From: Alphaproteobacteria bacterium | GTDB taxonomy: Bacteria; Pseudomonadota; Alphaproteobacteria; Puniceispirillales; Puniceispirillaceae | DNA: 51,214 nucleotides | Reading direction: 5' to 3' | Assembly: GCA_016779005.1 (NCBI GenBank) | Contig: JADHOL010000011.1 | Location: forward strand, 1-51,214 | Shown: positions 41,854-50,196 of the stretch, piece after piece | Numbering within the stretch: position 1 is the stretch's first letter | Layout of the letters: every line of letters starts with the position of its first letter | Program-made: the position numbers and the translations under genes | Notes under the pieces: model-generated | What the model was told of the DNA's origin: nothing | Database searches by the model: none | Seen by the model: only the letters and a program-made list of their open reading frames with translations

Positions 41854-43884
41854 ATGATAAGATTGCTCTTCTCTTTTTTGCTCGTCTTGAGCGTTTTAAC
41901 AGCACCTCAACGGGCAATTGCTTCCTCCGAATTTATTGAGATTTTAAACAAAAATGTAGCTCTAATTCAAAAAAGCTCCTCAAAAACAGTTGCCCCGGTA
42001 TTGGCAGAAATTCAAAGTTACGGTACTAGGATTGCGGCTGATTTCCTAAAAGATTGGAAAAATAAAGAGCTGTTTTTCATTAAGGAGTCTTCGAGAATTA
42101 TTCGGGTGGATTCAACTGGAAAAAATGAAGATGGCAAAAAAATAGTAACTATCTCTGACGCTGTTACAAATGAGAAGCTAGGAACACGCCTCTCTAAAGA
42201 CGTAAAGCAGATAAAGCCTAATAGCGGTGTGCGCGCTAAAATAGCAAGTGCGCTGGTCCCAGTTTTGCTGGCAAGTGAGAATATACAAGACAGACAAGAA
42301 GGTCTTGATACGTTAAGCAGAGATATCAAATCGTCACATCTGGAGCCGCTGAAAAATGCAATAGCCGCTGAACGCAACGAGGATCTTAAAACACGAATGG
42401 AGCAGGCCTATATCTATGCTTCGATTACCCATGGCGAAAATGAAGATGAAATTGAAAATGCGATATTTAGCCTGCGCGATAATTTATCGCTTGAAGCAAG
42501 GGCAGCATTAAACCCCTTATTATCGAGTAGGGTGGAGGTCGGCAAGCAGACAGATAACAGTGTTAATATTGCTAGAATTATTATACCAGACGTAACTGTG
42601 AAAAACGCAGATGGTAGTGCTGGTAGACGGCATTTTCTCTCATCTGAAAAGCCTGAACTAACCCTTTTATCAGCCTATCAGATGTTAGTTGATGCAGGAT
42701 ATGCAAAACCATTAATCACGCCTCATATGCGTGATGAGAGCCTTACCAGCCATATTATAGATGGCAGGGTTGGAGAATTCGAGGTAGTTGAGCTGAATAC
42801 AAAAGAGGCACGAGATATGGCTTATACCTTCCTTGCCAGTGAGAAAAATCTGCCAGCTTTAATAAGTGCTCAAACTATTGAGTTGGCTGTTGCGGGCCAT
42901 GTTTTTTACGCTGTGTATGATAATCCATCGAAGCGGATTACCAATGCAGCAAGCGAGGTTTTATCTGTTATTAACGGCAAGGTGTTAATATTTAAATTGC
43001 TAGATCTTGCGCTTGATGGGCTAAGTCTTGCCTCTATTTATTTTTTAGCGGCAATTGGTCTTGCCATTACATTTGGCGTGATGCGGGTTATTAATATGGC
43101 GCATGGCGAATTTATTATGATGGGAGCCTATACCGGATACGTAATACAGCTGCTTATCCCCAGCTACACAGTTTCTATTTTATTGGCGATACCAGCGGCA
43201 TTTTGTGTGACATTTTTTGCAGGCGTATTATTGGAGAGAGTGGTTATACGACATTTATATAAGCGCCCGCTTGAAACATTATTAGCGACATTTGGGATAA
43301 GCATTGCCCTTCAGCAGATTGCCAAGAATATTTTTGGAACACAAGCAAGGCCGCTAACCTCACCCTCATGGCTTGATGGGGCTTTTGTTGTTAATGATGT
43401 ATTAGCGATAAGCAACATAAGAATAGCCATTTTTGTTTTAGGTTTGTTATTTTTAGGTCTTTTATTATATGTGATGACACGCACGCGGTTTGGCCTAGAA
43501 ACACGGGCTGTAACCCAAAACCCTGCAATGGCTGCAAGCATGGGCATAAATCCTGAGCGCATAAATATGCTCACATTTGGATTTGGCTCTGGCATTGCTG
43601 GAATTGCCGGCGTTGCGATAGGCTTATTCTCTAAGGTTACTTCTGAGCTTGGATCTGATTATATCGTGCAGAGTTTCATGACGGTGGTTGTCGGCGGTGT
43701 TGGAAATATCTGGGGGACGCTTGCAGGAGCAGCAATGATAGGCTCATTGCAGAAGGGCATAGAATGGTTCAACCCTTCCAATACCCTAGCGGCTCAGACC
43801 TATATGATCATATTTATTATTTTGTTTATTCAATTTAAGCCAAGAGGGATTTTTGCCCTTAAAGGCAGAGCAGCAGAGGATTGA
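41854..43884 (+). CDS. urtB: Urea ABC transporter permease UrtB with long N-terminal periplasmic region
   Basis: A 676-residue protein. A signal peptide (residues 1-24) is followed by a soluble, helical N-terminal region of about 360 residues, probably periplasmic. Then comes a branched-chain-type permease domain (about 390-676) with AIGLAITFGVMRVINMAHGEF and EEA-like TRTRFGLETRAVTQNP. UrtB proteins often have an N-terminal extension, but this one seems longer than the roughly 200 residues I expect. Part of it (about 240-380) has alternating strands and helices. Together with UrtC it forms the membrane channel. AGGA precedes the ATG. Confidence 0.92.
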   Translation: MIRLLFSFLLVLSVLTAPQRAIASSEFIEILNKNVALIQKSSSKTVAPVLAEIQSYGTRIAADFLKDWKNKELFFIKESSRIIRVDSTGKNEDGKKIVTISDAVTNEKLGTRLSKDVKQIKPNSGVRAKIASALVPVLLASENIQDRQEGLDTLSRDIKSSHLEPLKNAIAAERNEDLKTRMEQAYIYASITHGENEDEIENAIFSLRDNLSLEARAALNPLLSSRVEVGKQTDNSVNIARIIIPDVTVKNADGSAGRRHFLSSEKPELTLLSAYQMLVDAGYAKPLITPHMRDESLTSHIIDGRVGEFEVVELNTKEARDMAYTFLASEKNLPALISAQTIELAVAGHVFYAVYDNPSKRITNAASEVLSVINGKVLIFKLLDLALDGLSLASIYFLAAIGLAITFGVMRVINMAHGEFIMMGAYTGYVIQLLIPSYTVSILLAIPAAFCVTFFAGVLLERVVIRHLYKRPLETLLATFGISIALQQIAKNIFGTQARPLTSPSWLDGAFVVNDVLAISNIRIAIFVLGLLFLGLLLYVMTRTRFGLETRAVTQNPAMAASMGINPERINMLTFGFGSGIAGIAGVAIGLFSKVTSELGSDYIVQSFMTVVVGGVGNIWGTLAGAAMIGSLQKGIEWFNPSNTLAAQTYMIIFIILFIQFKPRGIFALKGRAAED

Positions 43885-43888
43885 GAAA

Positions 43889-45070
43889 ATGGAAAATACG
43901 CTATTTACTAAATTCCTAATCAGAAACCCCTCTGTTCTTATATTTCTTGGATTGCTTGCTATGTTTACAATCCTCGTAGTGGTTCTTGCAGAAGGGTTTG
44001 GCATCGGGATTATTTCAACAAGCTTTGTTAAAACACTTGGTAAAACCATGTGTTTATGCATTGTTGCAATTGCCATGGATTTAGTCTGGGGATATTGTGG
44101 CATATTATCTCTTGGCCATTTCGCGTTTTTTGCCCTTGGCGGCTACATGATAGGAATGTGGCTTATGTTCGCAAGAACAAAGCTAATTGTTCTGGAAGCC
44201 GCCCAAAATATCGCACTGCCTTTAACGAATACGGAAATTAGTGAAGCAGTTGGAATACAGATATTCGGGGTTGTCGGCGGTGCTGAAATACCCTTTATTT
44301 GGGCGCTTGCAGATAATTTTTGGCTGCAAGTATCGATGGTGGTCATTATCCCTGGTATGTTAGCTCTGATATTTGGCTGGCTTGCTTTTCGCTCCAGAGT
44401 TAATGGCGTATATTTATCAATTTTGACACAGGCAATGACACTCGCGCTGGCATTGTATTTATTCCAGAATGATAGCGGTTTGAGAGGCAATAATGGTCTG
44501 TCAGGATTGCAAAATCTCCCTGGTATGGATGATATATCCCAAGCTTATATCTCTATCTGGTTTTTTATAGCGAGTGCTTTTGCACTGGGGATTATCTATT
44601 TACTGAGTTATCTTTTTGTGTCTAGCAAACTAGGTAATATCATACGTGGCATCCGCGATCATGAAGCGCGAATACGCTTTCTTGGCTATGATGTAGAAAG
44701 CTATAAGCTGTTTGTATTTACCCTGACAGCGGTTATAGCTGCAGCGGCAGGCGCTCTTTACTACCCGCAGGCAGGCATTATCAATCCAGCTGAGCTAGCA
44801 CCGATTGCGTCTATCTATCTTGCGGTTTGGGTTGCTATTGGTGGGCGCGGACGATTATATGGTGCGGTCATTGGTGCTGCTTTTGTATCGCTGCTTTCTA
44901 GTTATCTTACCGGGGGTCAGGCACCTGATATAAATCTTGGTTTTACCGTTCTTAAATGGACCGAGTGGTGGCTTGTTTTTCTTGGGTTTAGTTTTGTGGC
45001 CGTCACCTTATATGCCCCAAAGGGTATTGGCGGCATGATAGATCTTTTTTCATCAAAAGAGGGTAAGTGA
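43889..45070 (+). CDS. urtC: Urea ABC transporter permease UrtC
   Basis: A 393-residue branched-chain-type permease with about ten helices. Its motifs include MDLVWGYCGILSLGHFAFFALGGYMIGMW, a hallmark of UrtC, and FRSRVNGVYLSILTQAMTLAL. GNIIRGIRDHEARIRFLGYD is the coupling loop for the ATPases. ATG 43889 is chosen because AGAGGA lies upstream at the right distance; the longer frame from 43853 would overlap urtB by 32 bp without a ribosome binding site. It follows urtB by 4 bp. Confidence 0.94.
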   Translation: MENTLFTKFLIRNPSVLIFLGLLAMFTILVVVLAEGFGIGIISTSFVKTLGKTMCLCIVAIAMDLVWGYCGILSLGHFAFFALGGYMIGMWLMFARTKLIVLEAAQNIALPLTNTEISEAVGIQIFGVVGGAEIPFIWALADNFWLQVSMVVIIPGMLALIFGWLAFRSRVNGVYLSILTQAMTLALALYLFQNDSGLRGNNGLSGLQNLPGMDDISQAYISIWFFIASAFALGIIYLLSYLFVSSKLGNIIRGIRDHEARIRFLGYDVESYKLFVFTLTAVIAAAAGALYYPQAGIINPAELAPIASIYLAVWVAIGGRGRLYGAVIGAAFVSLLSSYLTGGQAPDINLGFTVLKWTEWWLVFLGFSFVAVTLYAPKGIGGMIDLFSSKEGK

Positions 45071-45072
45071 GC

Positions 45073-45810
45073 ATGAATTTACTTCACGTTGATAATATCA
45101 CTGTTTCCTTCGATGGCTTTAAAGCCGTCAATGCGCTGAGCTTTGAAATCGAAACAACAGAATTAAGGGCAATAATAGGTCCAAACGGCGCTGGTAAAAC
45201 CACGTTCATGGATATTGTGACTGGCAAAACCCGGCCTGATTCAGGTGATGTGCGGTGGGGCGTTAACGGCGTGTCATTATTGCGCAAGTCCGAAGCACAG
45301 ATTGCCGAGCTGGGAATTGGCAGAAAATTTCAAAAACCAACCGTTTTTGAAACCCAGACAGTGTATGACAATTTGCTAATGGCGCTTAGTAATAACAGAA
45401 ACCCTTTTTCAGTGTTGGTTTATAAGCAAAATTCGAAAGATGATGAGAAAATTCAGAATATCGCAACTCAGATAAACTTAAATGAAAAAATGGATATCCT
45501 TGCAGGAGAGCTAAGTCACGGACAAAAACAATGGCTTGAAATCGGGATGCTATTGGCACAGAACCCCAAATTGCTGTTAATTGACGAGCCTGCTGCAGGC
45601 ATGACTGCACCAGATAGAGCATTAACTGTACGCTTGCTAAGAGAGCTTGCCCTTAGTCGTGCTGTTGTTGTGGTAGAGCATGATATGGAGTTTATCCGGC
45701 AGCTAGAATGCCGTGTTACTGTGTTACATGAAGGCGCAGTACTAGCGGAGGGGCAAATAGATTTTGTTACCCAAAATCAAGAAGTGATTGAAGTATATCT
45801 GGGGCGATGA
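45073..45810 (+). CDS. urtD: Urea ABC transporter ATP-binding protein UrtD
   Basis: A 245-residue ATPase of the LivG type with Walker A (GPNGAGKTT), DIVTGKTRPDSGDV, the signature LSHGQKQWLEIGMLL, and Walker B (LLLIDEPAAGM). The SHGQKQW form of the signature is specific to UrtD. ATG 45073 fits the AGAGGG better (9 bases) than the GTG at 45067. The gene overlaps or abuts urtC and overlaps urtE by 4 bp. Confidence 0.95.
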   Translation: MNLLHVDNITVSFDGFKAVNALSFEIETTELRAIIGPNGAGKTTFMDIVTGKTRPDSGDVRWGVNGVSLLRKSEAQIAELGIGRKFQKPTVFETQTVYDNLLMALSNNRNPFSVLVYKQNSKDDEKIQNIATQINLNEKMDILAGELSHGQKQWLEIGMLLAQNPKLLLIDEPAAGMTAPDRALTVRLLRELALSRAVVVVEHDMEFIRQLECRVTVLHEGAVLAEGQIDFVTQNQEVIEVYLGR

Positions 45811-46508
45811 AAATGCTAAAGACAACGGACATAACCCTGCATTACGGCTCATCTCAGATATTATATGGTGTCTCTATTGAGGCTCAGATTGGTCAAATAA
45901 CCTGTATTATGGGCTCTAACGGGGTTGGAAAGACATCTCTTTTAAGAGTTCTTTCAGGAACGCATGCTTCTTCTAGCGGGATTTACCGTTTGGGCGATAA
46001 AGAAGTGACCAATAGCAGGGCAGATATTTTGGCTAAATCAGGTGTGGCCTATGTTCCCCAAGGGCGATTTATTTTCCCCATGTTGACGGTTCGCGAAAAC
46101 TTGGAAACAGGATTTGCTTGTCTGAAAGCAAATGAGAATATGATACCAGATGATATTTATACGCTATTTCCTGTTTTAAAAACGATGCTTGATAGACGAG
46201 GAGGCGACTTGTCAGGGGGCCAGCAGCAGCAGCTAGCAATTGCACGCGCTTTAATTACAAAACCGCGATTGCTTTTGCTAGATGAGCCAACAGAGGGTAT
46301 TCAGCCTAATATTATAACTCAGATTGGTGAGGTTATCTCGCATCTCAAATCTCAGCAAACTATGGCGATTGTGCTTGTAGAGCAATATTTCGATTTTGCG
46401 TTTGGACTAGCGGATCAGATATATGCAATGATGCGCGGTGAGATAGTGTATGAAGGGCAAAAAACAAAGATAAGCAAAGCTAAGCTTCGCAAATCTGTTG
46501 GCGTGTAA
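45807..46508 (+). CDS. urtE: Urea ABC transporter ATP-binding protein UrtE
   Basis: A 233-residue LivF-type ATPase with HYGSSQILYGVS at the start, Walker A (GSNGVGKTS), YVPQGRFIFPMLTVRENLE, signature LSGGQQQQLAIARAL, Walker B (LLLLDEPTEGI) and QPNIITQIGEVI. PQGR.IFP..TV.ENL is the typical UrtE signature. It closes the urt operon. An imperfect AT-rich dyad follows at about 46597-46620 but lacks a T-run, so the operon terminator is not clear. Confidence 0.95.
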   Translation: MKMLKTTDITLHYGSSQILYGVSIEAQIGQITCIMGSNGVGKTSLLRVLSGTHASSSGIYRLGDKEVTNSRADILAKSGVAYVPQGRFIFPMLTVRENLETGFACLKANENMIPDDIYTLFPVLKTMLDRRGGDLSGGQQQQLAIARALITKPRLLLLDEPTEGIQPNIITQIGEVISHLKSQQTMAIVLVEQYFDFAFGLADQIYAMMRGEIVYEGQKTKISKAKLRKSVGV

Positions 46509-46688
46509 ATTACAAGTAGTAAGCACTAAAACCTAGAGACACCCTGAATTTTGAGGATGAACGCATTCACGAGAGCGTAATAAGGTACGTCAAAAAGTTT
46601 AACACTTTATTAGTGAAACGAATATTTTAAATATCTTATAAATCTGTTATCTTTTCTTATCTAAAAACATAAAGTGGGGAGCGTTAAA

Positions 46689-47147
46689 ATGATACCTGAG
46701 AGAACCTTCGAGGTGATAACAGCTGGATTTGGTCATATTGGTTCTGCATCTAATAATAAAATCCCAACACATACGGATAGCTTGGGTGCATCTATGAATC
46801 CAGACAAGGATGAGGTTACTTTTTTTGTTCGGGAATCTTTATCGCAGCAAGTGCTAGCGAACTTAAAAGAAAATGGAAGAGCGACTGTTTTTACTGGTGT
46901 TGCCTCACATGAAGCATATCAGTTTAAAGGGCATTTTTTAGAAGCAAGAGAGCTAACCGGAGAGGAGCAGCAAGCATCTAGTAAAAATAGAACCTATTTT
47001 ATAGAGGTGATGAGCGAGATGGGGTTGCCAAGGCCAGCTGTCGAGAGACTATTTGGGGTTGCTCCCGATATAGGTATTACGATTAAAATCGAAGAAATTT
47101 TTGTGCAAACACCAGGGCCGGATGCAGGCTCTAAATTGCCATTTTAG
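46689..47147 (+). CDS. Split-barrel flavin-binding (pyridoxamine phosphate oxidase-like) protein
   Basis: A 152-residue protein with the pattern of the FMN-binding split-barrel family: an opening strand and loop (GFGHIGSASNNKIPTHT), an MNPDKDEVTFFV strand, then GRATVFTGVASHEAYQFKGHFLEAREL, the usual second half of the barrel. ATG 46689 is chosen because GGGGAG is 8 bases upstream; the longer GTG start at 46674 contains that site. The 180 bp gap after urtE suggests a new promoter. The enzyme activity, if any, and the cofactor (FMN, F420, heme) are not decided by the sequence. Confidence 0.65.
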   Translation: MIPERTFEVITAGFGHIGSASNNKIPTHTDSLGASMNPDKDEVTFFVRESLSQQVLANLKENGRATVFTGVASHEAYQFKGHFLEARELTGEEQQASSKNRTYFIEVMSEMGLPRPAVERLFGVAPDIGITIKIEEIFVQTPGPDAGSKLPF

Positions 47148-47158
47148 AGGGTAGTGAC

Positions 47159-47551
47159 ATGATACAAGAAGAACATTTGCCAGCCATGCAAGGCATGTTT
47201 CCAAGCACTTTTTCAACCTGTTCTAACGAGGGTGAGCCCAATACAACTGTAATTTCTCAAGTATGGTATGTAGATGAAGAGCATGTTGCGCTGTCTTTTC
47301 AGTTTTTTAGCAAAACAAGAAAAAATATTGCTGAAAACCCGTTTGGTTACGTATCGATCACAAACCCAATGACTATGGATATGTATGGATTAGAAATAGA
47401 ATTTGTGCGTTCTGAAACAGATGGTGATTTATTTGATGATATGGATATGAAATTACAAGCAATTGCTTCTATGTCAGGAATGGAAGACATATTCGAACTG
47501 AAAGCAGCAGATATTTACAAGGTTCATAAGATAATGAATATTCCTGTTTAG
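47159..47551 (+). CDS. Second split-barrel flavin-binding-like protein
   Basis: A 130-residue protein, 11 bp after the first split-barrel gene. It contains FSTCSNEGEPNTTVISQVWYVDEEHVALSF, the typical 'f.T...dG.P....vs.v..vdd..v' opening of pyridoxamine phosphate oxidase-like proteins, and KTRKNIAENPFGYVSITNP, the matching 'n...nP.v.l' stretch. Short for the family, with an extra acidic C-terminal segment. The two genes and the adenylate cyclase that follows appear to be one transcript, so this may be a ligand-binding sensor subunit. GAGGG precedes the ATG. Confidence 0.65.
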   Translation: MIQEEHLPAMQGMFPSTFSTCSNEGEPNTTVISQVWYVDEEHVALSFQFFSKTRKNIAENPFGYVSITNPMTMDMYGLEIEFVRSETDGDLFDDMDMKLQAIASMSGMEDIFELKAADIYKVHKIMNIPV

Positions 47552-47610
47552 TGAGATGAAACAAATTTCATTTAAATGCAACTTACGCGCAATAATCCTT
47601 GAATAGTGAT

Positions 47611-49128
47611 ATGAACTCCACAAAAGAAGATAATGTCGAGAATAACGAGCAGGAGAGTCTTCTTGATAGAAAAATTAGGGAAGTGGAACTGATTAAAGAA
47701 GTTTCAACACAAGTTAATAAAACGCTTGATATAAATCTGATTGCTAACACTATGCTTGCTCTGATGGATGAGCATTTCGGGTTCAAGCATTCGATGATAC
47801 TCATTTTGGATGATACAAAAGAACATCTAAATGTATTAGCAACATATGGTTATGATAAGGATGGTGTCGGCGCGAAGGTTAAAGTTGGTATCGGGGTTAT
47901 TGGGATGGTAGCCAAACGCAAGAAACTAATGCGAATGGCGAATATGCGCATGCAAATGAGTTATATGCAGGCGGTAAAAAAAGAAGTCGTTAAATCAAAT
48001 AATGAAAAAATAAAAGAAACAGTCACATTGCCTGGATTAGAGAATGTGGAGTCTCAGGTGGCTATTCCGATGCAGCTAGATGATGAGTTGGTTGGGGTTT
48101 TTTCGGTTGAGAGCGAAGAGCTAAATGTCTTTGATAAAGAAGATGAATTAATAATAACAATATTAGCAAATCAAACGGCAAGCGCGCTTCAGCATGCCAA
48201 CCTTTATAAGCTAGAACAAGAACGACTAGCAGAGTTAAATACTGCTCATACTGAATTAGCAGATTTAAACCTCAACCTTGAGAAAAAAGTAGAGGAAAGA
48301 ACTGCAGAACTAGTGGAGCTTTCTAAAAAACTGGCTAAATATTTCTCCCCGCAGGTTTATGACTCAATCTTTTCAGGCAAGCTAGACGTTACTATTAAAA
48401 CACAGCGAAAACAATTAACAATATTCTTCTCAGACCTGCAGGGATTTACAGAATTAACAGAACGTTTAGAGCCGGAGGTTCTAACAGAGTTGCTAACAAA
48501 TTATTTAACGGAGATGTCAAAGATTGCCACTAAATGGGGGGGAACGATTGATAAGTTTATCGGAGATGCAATGCTGGTATTCTTTGGTGACCCATCTAGT
48601 AATGGGTCTAAAGAGGATGCGAAAAATTGCGTGGCAATGGCTGACGAAATGCTTGAAAAACTTAATGAGATTCGCAAAGACTGGCTTGACCGTGGGGTCT
48701 CCAAAACATTAAATGCGCGTATGGGCGTGCATTCTGCTGTTTGCACAGTAGGAAATTTTGGTTCACAAGATAGGCTCGACTATACCGTGATCGGCAATGG
48801 TGTTAATCTTGCGTCAAGATTAGAGTCAAACTCCGAGGCAAACAAAATTCTTATTTCAGAAGATACATATTTACTAGTAAATGAAGAATTCGAATGCAAA
48901 GAAAGAGATACTATTTCAGTAAAAGGGTTTTCATATCCAGTGAAAACATATGAAATTATTGGCAAAAGGTCATCAATAGTCGCGGTTAATCAGCCAATTC
49001 ATGAAGAAATGCCTGGTTTTTCATTTAACTATAATCCATCAGAATTATCAGACAGTGATAGGGCCATAAAGTTAATGTCAGATGTGCTTAAACGTCTTGA
49101 AAAGCAAAAAAAATTTAATAAATCGTAA
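47611..49128 (+). CDS. GAF-domain class III adenylate cyclase
   Basis: A protein of about 505 residues: GAF sensor domain (about 35-195), coiled coil (about 195-250, rich in Leu/Glu, ending LEKKVEERTAELVELSKKL), and class III nucleotide cyclase catalytic domain (about 265-440). The cyclase residues are complete: metal-binding Asp in FFSDLQGFT and in IDKFIGDAML, the adenine-selecting Lys (DKF) and Thr (DYTVIGNGVNLASRLE), which point to cAMP rather than cGMP. The Asn/Arg transition-state pair lies in GNGVNLASRLE. Cytoplasmic. ATG 47611 is preferred to the in-frame TTG at 47599; neither has a strong ribosome binding site. It follows the split-barrel genes by 59 bp. Confidence 0.9.
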   Translation: MNSTKEDNVENNEQESLLDRKIREVELIKEVSTQVNKTLDINLIANTMLALMDEHFGFKHSMILILDDTKEHLNVLATYGYDKDGVGAKVKVGIGVIGMVAKRKKLMRMANMRMQMSYMQAVKKEVVKSNNEKIKETVTLPGLENVESQVAIPMQLDDELVGVFSVESEELNVFDKEDELIITILANQTASALQHANLYKLEQERLAELNTAHTELADLNLNLEKKVEERTAELVELSKKLAKYFSPQVYDSIFSGKLDVTIKTQRKQLTIFFSDLQGFTELTERLEPEVLTELLTNYLTEMSKIATKWGGTIDKFIGDAMLVFFGDPSSNGSKEDAKNCVAMADEMLEKLNEIRKDWLDRGVSKTLNARMGVHSAVCTVGNFGSQDRLDYTVIGNGVNLASRLESNSEANKILISEDTYLLVNEEFECKERDTISVKGFSYPVKTYEIIGKRSSIVAVNQPIHEEMPGFSFNYNPSELSDSDRAIKLMSDVLKRLEKQKKFNKS

Positions 49129-49292
49129 ATAATTTAATTGATGTTGTTCGCTATCACGTTAGGTTTTTTTTAAATCATTTTTTAAAAATTAATGACAAAA
49201 AAAGAATATTAAGATATTGAAAAAAGCCTGATGTCATACAAATGTTATATTTAGAAAATAAATTATCGTTTTAACTTGTTAAACGAAAATTG

Positions 49293-50183
49293 ATGTCTGG
49301 TATTAACGAAAAGATAGACGGATTAATCGAAGAACGTGCTGGTTGGATTTTTCGACGCAATATATTTTGTATAACTGCAAAATATCTATTATTGTATCTT
49401 TTAAATTATAAAAATACAATTAAATTGGCTCGTGAGTTTGAGCACCGGTCTGCTGATGAAATCTTTAGTCATATGGAAGACTTTGTATCAAAAAAGGTTC
49501 ATGTACAAGGTTTTGAAAATCTACCCCAGTCAGGCGCAGCGCTGATTGTGTGCAATCACCCAACTGGGATTGCTGATGGGCTGATTATAAATAAGTTAGT
49601 TAGAGAGAAACGACAAGATAGCTATTTTCTCGCCAATAAGGATATCTTGCGTGTTCTACCCCAATTAGAAGAAATGATTGCACCGGTTGAATGGCGCAGC
49701 GATAAACGCACTAGATCTGATAGCAGGGATACATTGAAATTTATTAGAAAAGCGTCTAATGAAAATCGCATTGGTATAATTTTTCCATCTGGTCGTTTGG
49801 CAAAAAGAAAAGGATTTGTTCTCAAAGAGAGGCCATGGATGTCATCAGCGGCTATAATCGCTAAAAAATATAACCTTCCAGTGATACCTATACATATCAA
49901 AGCACGTAATTCTTTTTTGTTTTATTTGTTTGACGCCATCCACCCTACTTTGCGGGACGTTACTTTGTTCTATGAAACATTAAATAAAAGTCAGTTTCGT
50001 TTTAGAGTCAGAATAGGAAAACCTATTTCACCTGACCGACTGGACGAAGATCCCCAAAATGCAATCGACGAGCTAATGGTTGCTGTTGCAGCGCTTGACC
50101 CTCAGAACGTGAATGTTCCCATAGGGGCTGATAACAAGACAGCCGGTCGAAAATTTGGTCTTGCATTTTCGATTGATTATTAA
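49293..50183 (+). CDS. PlsC-like acyltransferase
   Basis: A 296-residue lysophospholipid/glycerol-phosphate acyltransferase-like protein. The catalytic His-X4-Asp motif is present in VCNHPTGIADG, and the second block reads IIFPSGRLAKRK (family FPEG block with Ser in place of Glu). VIPIHIKARNS supplies the third block. A hydrophobic segment near residues 25-45 could anchor it to the membrane. It is likely to acylate a lipid precursor, possibly an ornithine-lipid or phospholipid. ATG 49293 is used rather than the adjacent TTG. It converges on the last gene with a 13 bp gap. Confidence 0.85.
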   Translation: MSGINEKIDGLIEERAGWIFRRNIFCITAKYLLLYLLNYKNTIKLAREFEHRSADEIFSHMEDFVSKKVHVQGFENLPQSGAALIVCNHPTGIADGLIINKLVREKRQDSYFLANKDILRVLPQLEEMIAPVEWRSDKRTRSDSRDTLKFIRKASNENRIGIIFPSGRLAKRKGFVLKERPWMSSAAIIAKKYNLPVIPIHIKARNSFLFYLFDAIHPTLRDVTLFYETLNKSQFRFRVRIGKPISPDRLDEDPQNAIDELMVAVAALDPQNVNVPIGADNKTAGRKFGLAFSIDY

Positions 50184-50196
50184 TTTGATGTTACAT

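Noticed and set aside
46590-46625. Terminator after urtE
   Set aside because: Only an imperfect dyad (GTTT/CACT with AGTG/AAAC, bulged) and no T-run follow, so I did not annotate it.
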